From: Dehalococcoidia bacterium
Lineage (GTDB): Bacteria; Chloroflexota; Dehalococcoidia; Lucifugimonadales; Lucifugimonadaceae
Direction of reading: 5' to 3'
Length of the DNA stretch: 64,000 nt
Assembly (NCBI GenBank): GCA_026421185.1
Contig: JAPKCH010000002.1
Coordinates: 1-64,000, forward strand
Of this stretch, positions 1 to 10,260 are shown one piece after another (position 1 is the stretch's first letter; each line of letters begins with the position of its first letter). The position numbers and the translations under genes are program-made. The notes beneath the pieces were generated by a model. The model did no database searches. It was not told where the DNA came from and saw nothing but the letters and a program-made list of their open reading frames with translations.

Positions 1-2
1 AG

Positions 3-149
3 GTCGTATTCACGCTTTGCCAAACTGCTGTTCGAGCAACACACTCATGGTTCGTTCTGCAGGAACTTCTTGGATACGAAACTGTGAAGGTTTACGACGG
101 ATCATGGACTGAGTGGGGCAACAGCGCCCTTCCAATTACTACTCGATAG
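3..149 (+). CDS. Sulfurtransferase (rhodanese), C-terminal part, truncated by window edge
   Basis: Frame from base 3 reads [48 protein letters not shown], with rhodanese active-site motif CQTAVRA and the [10 protein letters not shown]-terminal motif. Confidence 0.85.
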   Translation, partial: VVFTLCQTAVRATHSWFVLQELLGYETVKVYDGSWTEWGNSALPITTR

Positions 150-183
150 TAATTCGTAAGTTCTCAGGGCCAAAGAAAACGGT

Positions 184-245
184 CGTTCAGTCAATAAAGA
201 AAACGCCGACTCAATCGAGTCGGCGTTTTCTTTATTGACTGAACG
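184..245. terminator. Bidirectional terminator-like 29-bp perfect inverted repeat
   Basis: CGTTCAGTCAATAAAGAAAACGCCGACTC-AATC-GAGTCGGCGTTTTCTTTATTGACTGAACG. Confidence 0.8.
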
Positions 246-278
246 AAAAAATCGATCCCGCCGATTCACCAGCTGCTT

Positions 279-518
279 CTAGCCGTTTTTTTGATCCTGA
301 GTAAATATCATCGGCAAGGCAACCCTTCTTGCAGCAGCGACGTTTTGAGCCATACGTGCAGGGTTAGTGTGCATACCGGGATGACTCAACGTGAACCTGA
401 ACAAGAAATCTGTTCGGCTCTCACACTGCCCCAATAGATCATCCAGATTCGGTGAAAACTTCACCCTTTTACCGCTCGCCACAGCGAACTGGTTAGGAGT
501 GAATAATCTAGGATTCAA
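279..518 (-). pseudogene. Aldo/keto reductase C-terminal relic
   Basis: RFTLSHPGMHT..NPARMAQNVAAARR..LP resembles the AKR C-terminal pattern (LSHPxxxTxIxGTxNPxHxAENVAAA) but is short and lacks the rest of the enzyme. Confidence 0.45.
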
Positions 519-828
519 CTACGGTCTAATGTTCTCGGCATCAGCGGATCAATCATGGCAGTAATGTTCAAAAACTCCGGAGCCGACAAAGGGCTAAGCG
601 GCTAGCTTGCATCATTCGTAATCGACCGAAGATTGTGCTTGGTAGAAAGAGTTATAGTATCGACAGCCAAAGAACCGCAACTTGAAGCCGTTTCCGAACC
701 GGTTACAGCTAAGCAAAATGGATACCAAACTGTATCCTTCCCGTGAAATCGTACTATCTGCACAATGTTGCAAGTGCGAATAAAGGATTAACCCACTTGT
801 GGCGAACGCTTTGTAACTGGAGAGACTG

Positions 829-2808
829 ATGTCTGATTCGGAACTATATTCACCTTCGGAATCGTTCGCAGCGAACGCTCACATAAAGAGCTTCGATGAA
901 TACAAATCCGAGTACGATCGGTCGATCGCCGACCCTGACTCCTTCTGGGCAGAAAAAGCCTCCGAATACCACTGGTTCAAAAAGTGGGACACCGTCCGAG
1001 AGTTCAACTACGACGTCCGTCTAGGCGAAGTTGATATCAAGTGGTTCGAAGGCGGACAAACCAACATCGCCTACAACTGTCTCGACCGTCACCTCAAAAC
1101 CCGAGGCGAACAAACTGCCATCATCTGGGAAGGCAACGAACCCGGCGAACAGCGAGAAATCTCCTACAACGAACTTCACGCCGAAGTTTCCAAATTTGCG
1201 AACGTCCTAAAGTCGCGCGGCGTAGCCAAAGGCGACCGCGTTACGATCTACATGCCCATGATCCCCGAGCTGGCAGTAGCCATGCTCGCCTGCGCCCGAA
1301 TCGGAGCCATCCACTCCATCGTCTTCGGCGGATTTTCAGCCGACGCCCTTGGCGATCGCATGGCCGACGCCACTTCCACAATCCTCGTCACCTGCAATGG
1401 CACCCGCCGTGGCGCAAAGCCACTCGAAATGAAAACTGTCGCCGACGATGCAATGATCATCGCCGAAAAGCAGATGGGCAAACCAGTCGAAACATGCATC
1501 GTTGTCGAACGAATCAAAGGCAGCGTAGGCGTTGAGCATGACATGAAAGACGGTCGTGACGAGTGGTACGCCGACGTCATGGCAAATGCCGACCCCGTAA
1601 ACGAAGCCGAGCACATGGAGTCCGAAGACCCGCTCTTCATCCTCTACACATCAGGCTCAACCGGTAAGCCCAAAGGCGTGCTCCACACCACCGCCGGATA
1701 CATGGTCTACTCCGCGCAAACCCACAAATACGTCTTCGACTACCACGACGGAGATATCTATTTCTGTACCGCCGATATCGGCTGGGTAACAGGCCATTCC
1801 TACATCATATACGGGCCGTTAGCCAACGGAGCAACGACGCTCATGTTCGAAGGGATTCCTACCTATCCTGCTCCTGATCGCTTCTGGCAAATCGTCGAAA
1901 AATGGAGTGTAAACCAGTTCTACACAGCTCCAACCGCAATTCGAGCTATCGCTGCTCTCGGTGATGACTACCCAGACAAGTATGAAATGCCCACTTTGAA
2001 ACTGCTCGGATCCGTTGGTGAACCGATCAACCCCGAAGCGTGGCGCTGGTACAACACTCACGTCGGAAAAGGACGTTGTCCAATCGTCGATACTTGGTGG
2101 CAAACCGAAACTGGCGGAATCCTTATCACACCTCTCCCAGGCGCAATTCCAGCCAAGCCGGGTGCCGCAACTTTGCCGTTCTTCGGTGTTGAACCTGAAA
2201 TCCTCGACCCAGAAACCGGTAAGCCGCTCGAAGGCAATGGCGTATCGGGCGTGCTGGTGTTGAAGTCGACTTGGCCGGGTCAGATGCGCACTCTATACGG
2301 CGATCACAAGCGCTTCAAAGATACGTATTTCGATATCTACAAGGGCTACTACTTCACTGGAGACGGCTCGACACGTGATGAAGATGGCTACTACTGGGTC
2401 ACCGGACGTGTCGACGACGTTATCAACGTCTCAGGACACCGAATGGGCACAGCCGAAGTCGAAAGCGCTCTCGTGCTGCACGAGGCAGTCGCCGAAGCAG
2501 CAGTCGTTGGATTCCAGCACGACATCAAGGGGCAAGGCATCTACGCATACGTGACTTTGAATGTTGGTCAACAATACACAGACGAACTCAAACAAGTGCT
2601 TCGAACTCAGGTAAGACAGGTCATAGGGCCCATCGCCTCACCCGACGTCATCCACTGGGCACCAGCCCTCCCCAAAACTCGCTCTGGCAAAATCATGCGC
2701 CGAATTCTAAGAAAAATCGCCACGGACGAAATCGACACAATAGGCGACACGTCAACACTGGCCGATCCTGAGGTTGTGGATGACTTGATCGCCCGTAAGG
2801 GTAAGTAG
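829..2808 (+). CDS. acsA: Acetyl-CoA synthetase
   Basis: 659 aa; [21 protein letters not shown] and [16 protein letters not shown] motifs. Confidence 0.97.
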   Translation: MSDSELYSPSESFAANAHIKSFDEYKSEYDRSIADPDSFWAEKASEYHWFKKWDTVREFNYDVRLGEVDIKWFEGGQTNIAYNCLDRHLKTRGEQTAIIWEGNEPGEQREISYNELHAEVSKFANVLKSRGVAKGDRVTIYMPMIPELAVAMLACARIGAIHSIVFGGFSADALGDRMADATSTILVTCNGTRRGAKPLEMKTVADDAMIIAEKQMGKPVETCIVVERIKGSVGVEHDMKDGRDEWYADVMANADPVNEAEHMESEDPLFILYTSGSTGKPKGVLHTTAGYMVYSAQTHKYVFDYHDGDIYFCTADIGWVTGHSYIIYGPLANGATTLMFEGIPTYPAPDRFWQIVEKWSVNQFYTAPTAIRAIAALGDDYPDKYEMPTLKLLGSVGEPINPEAWRWYNTHVGKGRCPIVDTWWQTETGGILITPLPGAIPAKPGAATLPFFGVEPEILDPETGKPLEGNGVSGVLVLKSTWPGQMRTLYGDHKRFKDTYFDIYKGYYFTGDGSTRDEDGYYWVTGRVDDVINVSGHRMGTAEVESALVLHEAVAEAAVVGFQHDIKGQGIYAYVTLNVGQQYTDELKQVLRTQVRQVIGPIASPDVIHWAPALPKTRSGKIMRRILRKIATDEIDTIGDTSTLADPEVVDDLIARKGK

Positions 2809-3055
2809 CGCACATTTCTATCTCATTTAGAAACATCAGTCATAATGGTTGCCGCATCAGTCAAATAACTCGCCCGGTTCTTCGAATCGCCGGTTGATCT
2901 CATGAAGTTGCTTGCAACAGTTTCCAGTCACACTGATTTCCGCTAATTCGAAGTACGTAACTTAACAACTATGAGGCGAGAGATGCCAGATTTCTCAGGC
3001 GTTAACTTCGCAGGGACTGCTGAATAACAAATTGCCCGAACAGAATTAAAAAACA

Positions 3056-3796
3056 TTAAACCTCGTACGGAATATTGCTCAGTCTGGCAGCTTCCTTCAT
3101 CACGCTCTCAGTCAGTTCACGAGGATTTTGGCTTTCAAAATAGAGTGGGGTGCCGAATCTGACAGTGATCCTGGTTCGAAACGACGGGATGGTCCAATTT
3201 GGTGTAAATGGAATCCATTTTGTTATCCATTTTCCAACCGCCGACTGCTCTAACCCTCGGCCTTTGCGGTCGTATTCAATACCCACTGGAACGATCGGAA
3301 TTTTAAGCTCGTGCCCCTTTTGCTTTAGGTGGCGGGATTCATAACGCTTCAGAAGGCCAATTAGGCCTTCTTCGATCGAATTGACTGAGTCGTACTGGTA
3401 CTCGCCTTGTGTGAACACCGCCGTTATCAAGCGCCTGTCGAGACGGTCTTCAACGTCATTTGCCAGTTCCACAGCACGTTTTCGAGGGTTTTTAATTCCA
3501 CTTTCTTGCCAGATAACAGTACCGATAGCTGTCGTCATTTGTTTCTCAATAAAATTAATTACCGAGTTATGCCCAAATGAATCAGTTGATACGAAACTAA
3601 CGAACTCGCTGTTCGCTTCGGCTAGAGCAAACACATCTGCGGAGGTCCGGTGCACTGGCGCCAGCATAATTGGCCGTATGTTGGGTATCTCGCCTTCGAC
3701 TCGACTGTGTAGCATCAGTGCGCGTTTAGCTACAGGAACAAATCCTAACCGAATGGCGTGATAATTAAATCGCCACCAATTTTCTTTGAGACCCAA
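3056..3796 (-). CDS. 1-acyl-sn-glycerol-3-phosphate acyltransferase-like (PlsC family)
   Basis: LAPVHRTSADVFAL (H-x4-D like) and FTQGEYQYDSVNSIEEGLIGL; PIVPVGIEYD. Confidence 0.65.
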   Translation of the reverse strand: MGLKENWWRFNYHAIRLGFVPVAKRALMLHSRVEGEIPNIRPIMLAPVHRTSADVFALAEANSEFVSFVSTDSFGHNSVINFIEKQMTTAIGTVIWQESGIKNPRKRAVELANDVEDRLDRRLITAVFTQGEYQYDSVNSIEEGLIGLLKRYESRHLKQKGHELKIPIVPVGIEYDRKGRGLEQSAVGKWITKWIPFTPNWTIPSFRTRITVRFGTPLYFESQNPRELTESVMKEAARLSNIPYEV

Positions 3797-3980
3797 TTAC
3801 TTCCCTGACGCACGTTTTATAGTGCCTACGTTACCCGTGGATAGAAAACGTTTACACCCTAGTTCGACCTGTAATTCTATCGCCAAATTAGTAACTAATT
3901 CAGGTCTACTAGGACGAAATACAGAAACAGCATATGTATGCATATCGGCTAACTATTTACTCGTAGATACAATACACCCC

Positions 3981-5492
3981 ATGACACAAAATCTCACCGA
4001 CAAACCCAACATTCTTTACATAATGGCGGATGAAGCAATTGCCGAACTTATGGGAGCCTACGGTCATCCGGTGGTGAAGACGCCGAATATCGACAAGCTT
4101 GTTGAAAACGGTGTTCGATTCGACACTGCATATACCCCGTTTCCACTTTGTGCTCCGGCCCGTGCAGCGATGATGACGGGTCGGCATGCTTCGAGCATTG
4201 GGGCTTGGGACAACGGCGCATCGTTCGGATCCGATCACCCAACTTTCGCCCACTATCTTGCTCAAAACGGATACGACACCGTGCTCAGCGGTAAGATGCA
4301 CTTCGTAGGCGCAGATCAACTTCATGGATACAGTCGCCGACTAAACACCGACATCTACCCAGAGGACTACAAAATGGTCCGATCCGAGTGGGTTGATATG
4401 AAAGAGTCGCGAGGTGAAGACTGGGTCAACATAATGGAGAACCGCGATCGATACAACGCCTCCAACTACGGTCCTGATGCTGTAAAGGTTGATGGTCAAC
4501 ATGGCGATCTTGCGTTTGATCAGGAAACACACTTCCGGGCGTTGCAATATTTGAACGCCCGAGGTAATAATCCCGAACCGTTCATGCTCACGGTTTCGTA
4601 TCACCACCCTCACGAGCCATTCTGGCCACCAACAAAGTACTGGGACATGTACGAAGGTGAGCCGATAGATATACCGGAATTCCCAGACAATCTCGAAGAG
4701 ACCCGGTCGATGATGGACACCTGGCTCAACGCCTATCACGGCATCACAAAATTCGATCTGCGCAATCCCGAAAGCCTTTACCGAATGCGTCGGGCTTACT
4801 ACGCACTTATGTCTTACGTTGACGACCTGGTAGGCGAACTGATCTCCAGCTTGGAACGGTCAGGGCTCGATAAAAACACAATCATTATTTTCTCCTCCGA
4901 CCATGGCGACATGCTTGTCGAGCGCGAAATGGTTCAGAAGAGAGCGTTCTACGACTACTGCTCCAGAGTCCCATTGATCATCAAATATCCCGACAACCGA
5001 AACGCCGGAAAGATAGTTCGCACGCCTGTGACAACTATCGATTTACTGCCAACAATGTGCGAAATGACAGGCAGTGACGCCTCGCAACCACACGACGGCG
5101 ACAGCCTGCTACCGCTTATCGAGCAAGAAGATCATGACCGGCACGTATTCGTCGAAGCACATGAAGTGGTTGGCGTTCCTTGCATCATGGTTCGCAAAGC
5201 CGACTGGAAATACAACTACATCCACGGTCACGAGCCACAGTTGTTCAACATGAAAGATGATCCCAAAGAATGGAATAATCTCGCCGGCTCAACAGATCAT
5301 GTTGAAGTCGAATCTGAATTAAAAGCGCTGATACTCGATGAGTTCGACCCTGACGATATGGCTGCCGAAAACCTCGCAAGTATTCGTCGAAGGGCGGTCA
5401 TCAAGGACGTGATGGATAAACAGGATGTAACTTGGGCTTATCGTCCTGAATTCGACCCACGAAGAAATGTTCTTACCCAGCACCTCCCTTAG
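3981..5492 (+). CDS. Sulfatase (arylsulfatase/choline-sulfatase-like)
   Basis: NILYIMADE N-terminus, CAPARAAMMTG formylglycine motif (C-x-P-x-R), IIIFSSDHGDMLVE; ATG at 3981 preferred over the longer ORF. Confidence 0.93.
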   Translation: MTQNLTDKPNILYIMADEAIAELMGAYGHPVVKTPNIDKLVENGVRFDTAYTPFPLCAPARAAMMTGRHASSIGAWDNGASFGSDHPTFAHYLAQNGYDTVLSGKMHFVGADQLHGYSRRLNTDIYPEDYKMVRSEWVDMKESRGEDWVNIMENRDRYNASNYGPDAVKVDGQHGDLAFDQETHFRALQYLNARGNNPEPFMLTVSYHHPHEPFWPPTKYWDMYEGEPIDIPEFPDNLEETRSMMDTWLNAYHGITKFDLRNPESLYRMRRAYYALMSYVDDLVGELISSLERSGLDKNTIIIFSSDHGDMLVEREMVQKRAFYDYCSRVPLIIKYPDNRNAGKIVRTPVTTIDLLPTMCEMTGSDASQPHDGDSLLPLIEQEDHDRHVFVEAHEVVGVPCIMVRKADWKYNYIHGHEPQLFNMKDDPKEWNNLAGSTDHVEVESELKALILDEFDPDDMAAENLASIRRRAVIKDVMDKQDVTWAYRPEFDPRRNVLTQHLP

Positions 5493-6234
5493 AAGAGCGA
5501 GTGCTGGTCCAGTTCGATTCTGAACAGGTCAGTTCTGGAAAATTTCTAAATCCAGTGATGTGTTGAACTGAATATCTCGAAATCACGTAGGCACGGTCAA
5601 TTACTGACCTGAAACTGAGAGGTGCCAAATGATTTCTATACAGAAATTCAGTTCAATAGTGGCTGTGTTTACGATGCTCTCATATTCGCCTCACCGGATC
5701 CGGTTACAAGATCACAAATCGACTCTTGCTGGCAATTTATAAGTAAGTACGTAAGTTCCGTTTCAAGATAGCTTGAAGACCACAACGTATTTGAACAAAT
5801 AGAAGTCCTTGCCGAACAACGCTGTGGGTACAAAATGTACGATATATTGAGGTTAACTCAACGCATATATGCAACATAAGCCACGCGAAGATCTTTAGCT
5901 TTTATCAGGCTTTCACTTGATACACAAACTACGAGTCCCGGCGATAGATAACTAAATCTGACTCGCCGAGAATTCGATCTTATCGATACATTCCTGCAGG
6001 CACCAGCGCTGATCTTTCTGGGATTCAGATCATCTCTAGAGTTTGTATTGAACCAAAACGTATTATCCTAAAAGTGACCGTGAACAGCTCGAAGCTGACG
6101 GTGAATCATGAGTGCCTCCCTATCTTTGAGCATACGGCTACGTATTAAAGACCTGATGGCTATCAGGTTCTATCCTAGTGAATCTCACGCACCAAAGGTT
6201 TTCGCAAAGCTGATATCGCCGTTACAGTGATTGC

Positions 6235-6858
6235 ATGTCGAAATCACAGAACCGAACACACCTACTCATCTCAGCGCTACTACTGCTGGTAATTACCGCT
6301 GCAGCCTGTAGCAGCGAAGCCGAACCTGAAAAGGTTTCGGTCGCGAACACTGGCGACTTCGACACCTGCGAAGGATTCATCGCTGCCGAACACATCGAAG
6401 GCGAAGCCGATACATCTGGCTTAGTCGATCGAGTACGCGTGCTCGACGTAGCATCGATACCGGGTTTTGCAGAAAGCGGAGCCACCGCAAACTGCCTTAT
6501 CGAAGTGTTCCGCACTCTCGATGGATCCGATGACACGGCACCGGGAGATTCGGTAACTCTTTCACTTGTTCGGTTCGAAACAAACGAACTCGCAAAGAGG
6601 CTTTACAACTCGACACTTGCCGCCGCCATTCTCAGTGCCGAGCAAGTTGGAGATCTCGCTGAAGTACATCAGGATGTTGTCGGCACCGATTCATACCTTA
6701 TGGATGTCAAAGCGGGCGGAATTGGTGCGATCGTGGTCTATGTTTTCGACTCAACTTTCATATCTATGAGTTCAACAACTGACGATGAAAACAACGCATT
6801 ATTGGATGGTCAAGATTTAGTTAACGTTGCTCAAGGCGTGCAATCCCGTCTGCCTTAA
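6235..6858 (+). CDS. Putative lipoprotein, unknown function
   Basis: N-terminal signal with lipobox-like LVITAAACSS. Confidence 0.7.
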   Translation: MSKSQNRTHLLISALLLLVITAAACSSEAEPEKVSVANTGDFDTCEGFIAAEHIEGEADTSGLVDRVRVLDVASIPGFAESGATANCLIEVFRTLDGSDDTAPGDSVTLSLVRFETNELAKRLYNSTLAAAILSAEQVGDLAEVHQDVVGTDSYLMDVKAGGIGAIVVYVFDSTFISMSSTTDDENNALLDGQDLVNVAQGVQSRLP

Positions 6859-6981
6859 GTTAACAAAGTGCTACAGCAGGGCATGGCCAAAATTCTCTAG
6901 CTAACTATCTGTCATTCCGAAGTCAGAGATATTTTCGTTCCGATCGAATGTAATTTGTTTATCACAAACAATATAGTCAGA

Positions 6982-7092
6982 GTGAAACTGCCCCAGGAGG
7001 ATTTCGACAGGATCAATGAGCTAGCACCACCCGGCACCAACGTTGCTGATTACTATGAAGCTAGCTCCGAACCGAATGCACACCGCTTCTAA
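6982..7092 (+). pseudogene. Aldo/keto reductase C-terminal relic
   Basis: Frame reads VKLPQEDFDRINELAPPGTNVADYYEASSEPNAHRF*, typical of AKR C-termini, with no intact upstream domain. Confidence 0.6.
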
Positions 7093-7118
7093 CCATTTAC
7101 TGAGACCAATACGAATAC

Positions 7119-7916
7119 ATGCCAAACGACAAGCAAAAAGTTCTTATTACAGGCGGCGCCGGACTCATAGGTTCGATCATGATCGACAAGCTCGACGATA
7201 AGTACGAATTCTCTTCGCTAGACCTACGCGAAGCCGATCGCGTCAAGTCGACGGTTGCAAACCTAGATGATATGGAAGCGATTACGCCTGCATTTGAAGG
7301 AATCGACACTGTCGTTCATCTTGCAGCCGACAGGTCACCAAATGGATCGTGGGATTCAATCCTGAAGAACAATTTCGTCGCAACGTACAACGTATTCGAA
7401 GCTTCGAAACGTGCTGGAGTGAAGCGAGTTGTTTTCGCCAGTTCAAATCACGCAGAAGGTGGCTACTACCTCGATGCTCCATGGAAAACCGTGATGGACG
7501 GCGATTTTCACCTACTCGAACAAGACAACTACGAACTGGTTACTGAAAGGCACATGATTCGGCCTGACAGCTACTACGGAGTCGCTAAGGCGTACGGTGA
7601 GGCGCTTGGCAGCTATTACAACGATTACCACGGGGTAAGTTCGTTCCACTTGCGGATCGGATGGGTGCTAGAGCACGACGATCCAACGTTCTCGGGATAC
7701 GCCTTGTCGGTGTGGTTGAGCCATCGAGACACTGCACAGTTAATGGATCTTTGCATTAGTGCGCCAGAATCCCACAAGTACGACATATTCAACGCAACTT
7801 CTGATAACACTTGGAAGATATTCGATATCGATCACGCCAAAGAGGCGCTCGGCTACAAGCCTGAGGACAGGGCAGGTTCCGAATTCGCACATCAGGAATA
7901 TAAGCGCAGCGATTAA
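7119..7916 (+). CDS. NAD-dependent epimerase/dehydratase (uronate dehydrogenase-like)
   Basis: LITGGAGLIGSIM Rossmann motif; SSNHAEGGYY and SYYGVAKAYGE (YxxxK). Confidence 0.88.
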   Translation: MPNDKQKVLITGGAGLIGSIMIDKLDDKYEFSSLDLREADRVKSTVANLDDMEAITPAFEGIDTVVHLAADRSPNGSWDSILKNNFVATYNVFEASKRAGVKRVVFASSNHAEGGYYLDAPWKTVMDGDFHLLEQDNYELVTERHMIRPDSYYGVAKAYGEALGSYYNDYHGVSSFHLRIGWVLEHDDPTFSGYALSVWLSHRDTAQLMDLCISAPESHKYDIFNATSDNTWKIFDIDHAKEALGYKPEDRAGSEFAHQEYKRSD

Positions 7917-7980
7917 CGCAGCGACGGTTAAATGGTCAGAATGGTTCGCCGTTCTGATAGTAGTAGGTGGAGTAGCGAAA

Positions 7981-8958
7981 CTAAATGATCTGGTTACGAA
8001 GTTCTGTTTCACCTTTCCAGAGTCGACCCAAATTATCGTTCAGAATATCGATAACACGTTCTTCATAGAGTCGAGTCTCACCACCGGTGTGCGGTGTGAT
8101 TATCACGTTCTCCAGCTCCCAGAACACCGATTCCTTTTCGAGCGGTTCGTTCCAGAAGTGATCGATTCCAGCTCCTGCAATTTGACCTGATTTCAGAGCG
8201 TCAGCCAGAGCTGGTTCATCAACACACTGCCCTCGGGCAACGTTGATCAGGTATGCCGACGATTTCATCACCTTAAGAACATCAGCATCAACGATGTTGG
8301 TTGTTTCTGGCGTTAGTGGGCATGTCAGCACAACAAAGTCAGCTTGAGAAACGAGATCATTCAACTTACCGGGAGTCACCACTTCATCGGCAGGACCTAC
8401 GGCAGTGGAAGGGTCGCGCTTAGTAGCAACAACCTTCATGTCGAACGCTTTTGCGAAACGTGCTAGTCGCGACCCGATAGCTCCCATGCCGACAATCAGC
8501 ATGGTCTTGCCTATCAACTCATCTTCGCGCTCAGTAAGGTCGCCGAGCATTCCACGCCAAGTGGTGCTGTTCTGATTGTCACGACCTGTGTGAATGTGAC
8601 GGTTCAAACCAAGAATCAACGACATAGCATGTTCTGCAACCGCATTTTGGTTTACGCCCGATGCGTTAGCGAGTCGAATACCACGCTTCTTAAGTTCGTC
8701 GAGTGGAAACTGATCGTAACCAGCACCGATTGACTGAATGTATTTCAAGTTCTTCGCTCGATCGAGCAATGCGTTGTCCCAGAATCCAGAAACAACGAAT
8801 ACATCAGCGTCTTCGATGCGATCCATCGTTTCATCGGAGGACCAAGTCTGGAAATACTTCACCTCGGGGGCGCGGGCGGCATACCGCTCCTCCATCCGGT
8901 ATGCAACGTGAGCAAAGTGAACATTTGTGTTCGCTGCGGACGGAAAACCTTCAGACAT
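7981..8958 (-). CDS. D-isomer-specific 2-hydroxyacid dehydrogenase
   Basis: GKTMLIVGMGAIGSRLARFAKAFDMKV, VLTCPLTPETTNIVDADVLKVMK, NVARGQCVDEPAL; ATG at 8958. Confidence 0.93.
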   Translation of the reverse strand: MSEGFPSAANTNVHFAHVAYRMEERYAARAPEVKYFQTWSSDETMDRIEDADVFVVSGFWDNALLDRAKNLKYIQSIGAGYDQFPLDELKKRGIRLANASGVNQNAVAEHAMSLILGLNRHIHTGRDNQNSTTWRGMLGDLTEREDELIGKTMLIVGMGAIGSRLARFAKAFDMKVVATKRDPSTAVGPADEVVTPGKLNDLVSQADFVVLTCPLTPETTNIVDADVLKVMKSSAYLINVARGQCVDEPALADALKSGQIAGAGIDHFWNEPLEKESVFWELENVIITPHTGGETRLYEERVIDILNDNLGRLWKGETELRNQII

Positions 8959-9056
8959 AACTTCTCCAATAAACATGCAATATAAGTAGTTCAGCAACTA
9001 TTATGGTGTTCGAACGGGCCACATCATACCGCCCATTTTCGCAAACAATATTCCAT

Positions 9057-9947
9057 ATGCCCGAAAACATAACAATAAAAAACGAATTCGCCTCAGTAAC
9101 GCTGTCACCTGAAGCCGGAGCATCGCTCCGGTCAATCAAAGTAAACAAGAACGGCAAATCATACGAACTTCTCTCAGGCGGTAACAATCCACATGATCCT
9201 ACGAATCTTCCACATGGTGAAGGATCATTCATAATGGCACCGTGGGTGAATCGTATTCGTGATGGGCGACTTGTGACTCCAGACGGGATTCACGAACTGC
9301 CAATGAACCAGCCTCCGCACGCTATTCACGGAAACGTACGAGAACGCGTATGGACTGTGAAAGAAATCAGCGAGAGCTCAGTAGAACTCGAAATCAAGCT
9401 CGAAGAGCCATGGCCGTACGTTGGCCATATCGAGTACTCGATTTCGATGCAAGGAAATTCCCTTGTTCAGACAATTCGCCTGATTGCTGGCAATAACGAA
9501 ACTCGCTCGTTCCCAGGAAGCGTTGGATGGCACCCCTGGTTCAACCCAACTCTTGGTACAGACCTGGTAACTGTCCAAGCTGATGTAAAAAGCCAGTGGA
9601 AATTGAAGGACATGGGAACAGCGTCCGGCAAGCTCGAAGTAACCGAAGTGACCACTCGCCTCCAGAACGGAACGAAGTTCGCTATTCGTGAAGTAGATGG
9701 ATGCTTCTTGATGGACAAGGGCGGAAAAGCCGTAATTAGCTGGCCAGAACTAACTATTACAATGTCGGGATCAGAAGAAATCACTCATTTTATGTTCTTC
9801 TCTCCAGAAAACGCTCTTTGCGTTGAACCACAGACATGCACTGTCGATGCTGCTCAGCTTGCTAATCGCGGCTTCGAAGACACTGGGCATGTTCTTGTAG
9901 ACCGTGACAACCCATTGATTGCCAGCACTACTTGGAGTTGGGATTAG
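9057..9947 (+). CDS. Aldose 1-epimerase family protein
   Basis: IMAPWVNRIRDGR, HAIHGNVRERVW, SVGWHPWF motifs. Confidence 0.9.
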   Translation: MPENITIKNEFASVTLSPEAGASLRSIKVNKNGKSYELLSGGNNPHDPTNLPHGEGSFIMAPWVNRIRDGRLVTPDGIHELPMNQPPHAIHGNVRERVWTVKEISESSVELEIKLEEPWPYVGHIEYSISMQGNSLVQTIRLIAGNNETRSFPGSVGWHPWFNPTLGTDLVTVQADVKSQWKLKDMGTASGKLEVTEVTTRLQNGTKFAIREVDGCFLMDKGGKAVISWPELTITMSGSEEITHFMFFSPENALCVEPQTCTVDAAQLANRGFEDTGHVLVDRDNPLIASTTWSWD

Positions 9948-9996
9948 CGAGGAAAAATTACCTCGAACCACAATACGACGGCGGAGTCAGCCATAT

Positions 9997-10024
9997 CCAT
10001 AAGCGGACTATAGTTCGCTTATGG
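9997..10024. repeat. 28-bp near-perfect palindrome
   Basis: CCATAAGCGGACTATAGTTCGCTTATGG, one mismatched pair. Confidence 0.8.
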
Positions 10025-10127
10025 AAACAAATCAGTTTTCAAAGGAATATATCTTGAGATAGCTGCGTTGACGCTGTTCGCTATCGTCATGCTCACCGCA
10101 GCCGCGGTCGCTGTGCGAAAGACGTAA
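10021..10127 (+). pseudogene. Small membrane protein ORF broken by a frameshift
   Basis: METNQFSKEYIL then, in another frame, LEIAALTLFAIVMLTAAAVAVRKT* (hydrophobic helix). Confidence 0.4.
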
Positions 10128-10260
10128 TTCAAAAGTCTGAAAAATTAGCCTCACCAAATCGCCCTGACAGTACTACAATTCGTGATCTCGTTCGCATATC
10201 GATGTTTCAGACTTAATAGCGAATGAATCTTAGCCAGCAGATCCGAACGATCAGGTAATC

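Noticed and set aside
1041-1535. 164-aa ORF inside acsA in another frame
   Set aside because: Low-complexity Arg/His-rich shadow frame of a clearly coding gene; many other track ORFs rejected for the same reason
5780-5880. LEDHNVFEQIEVLAEQRCGYKMYDILRLTQRIYAT coding-like stretch
   Set aside because: Could be a relic, but too short and without a recognisable family
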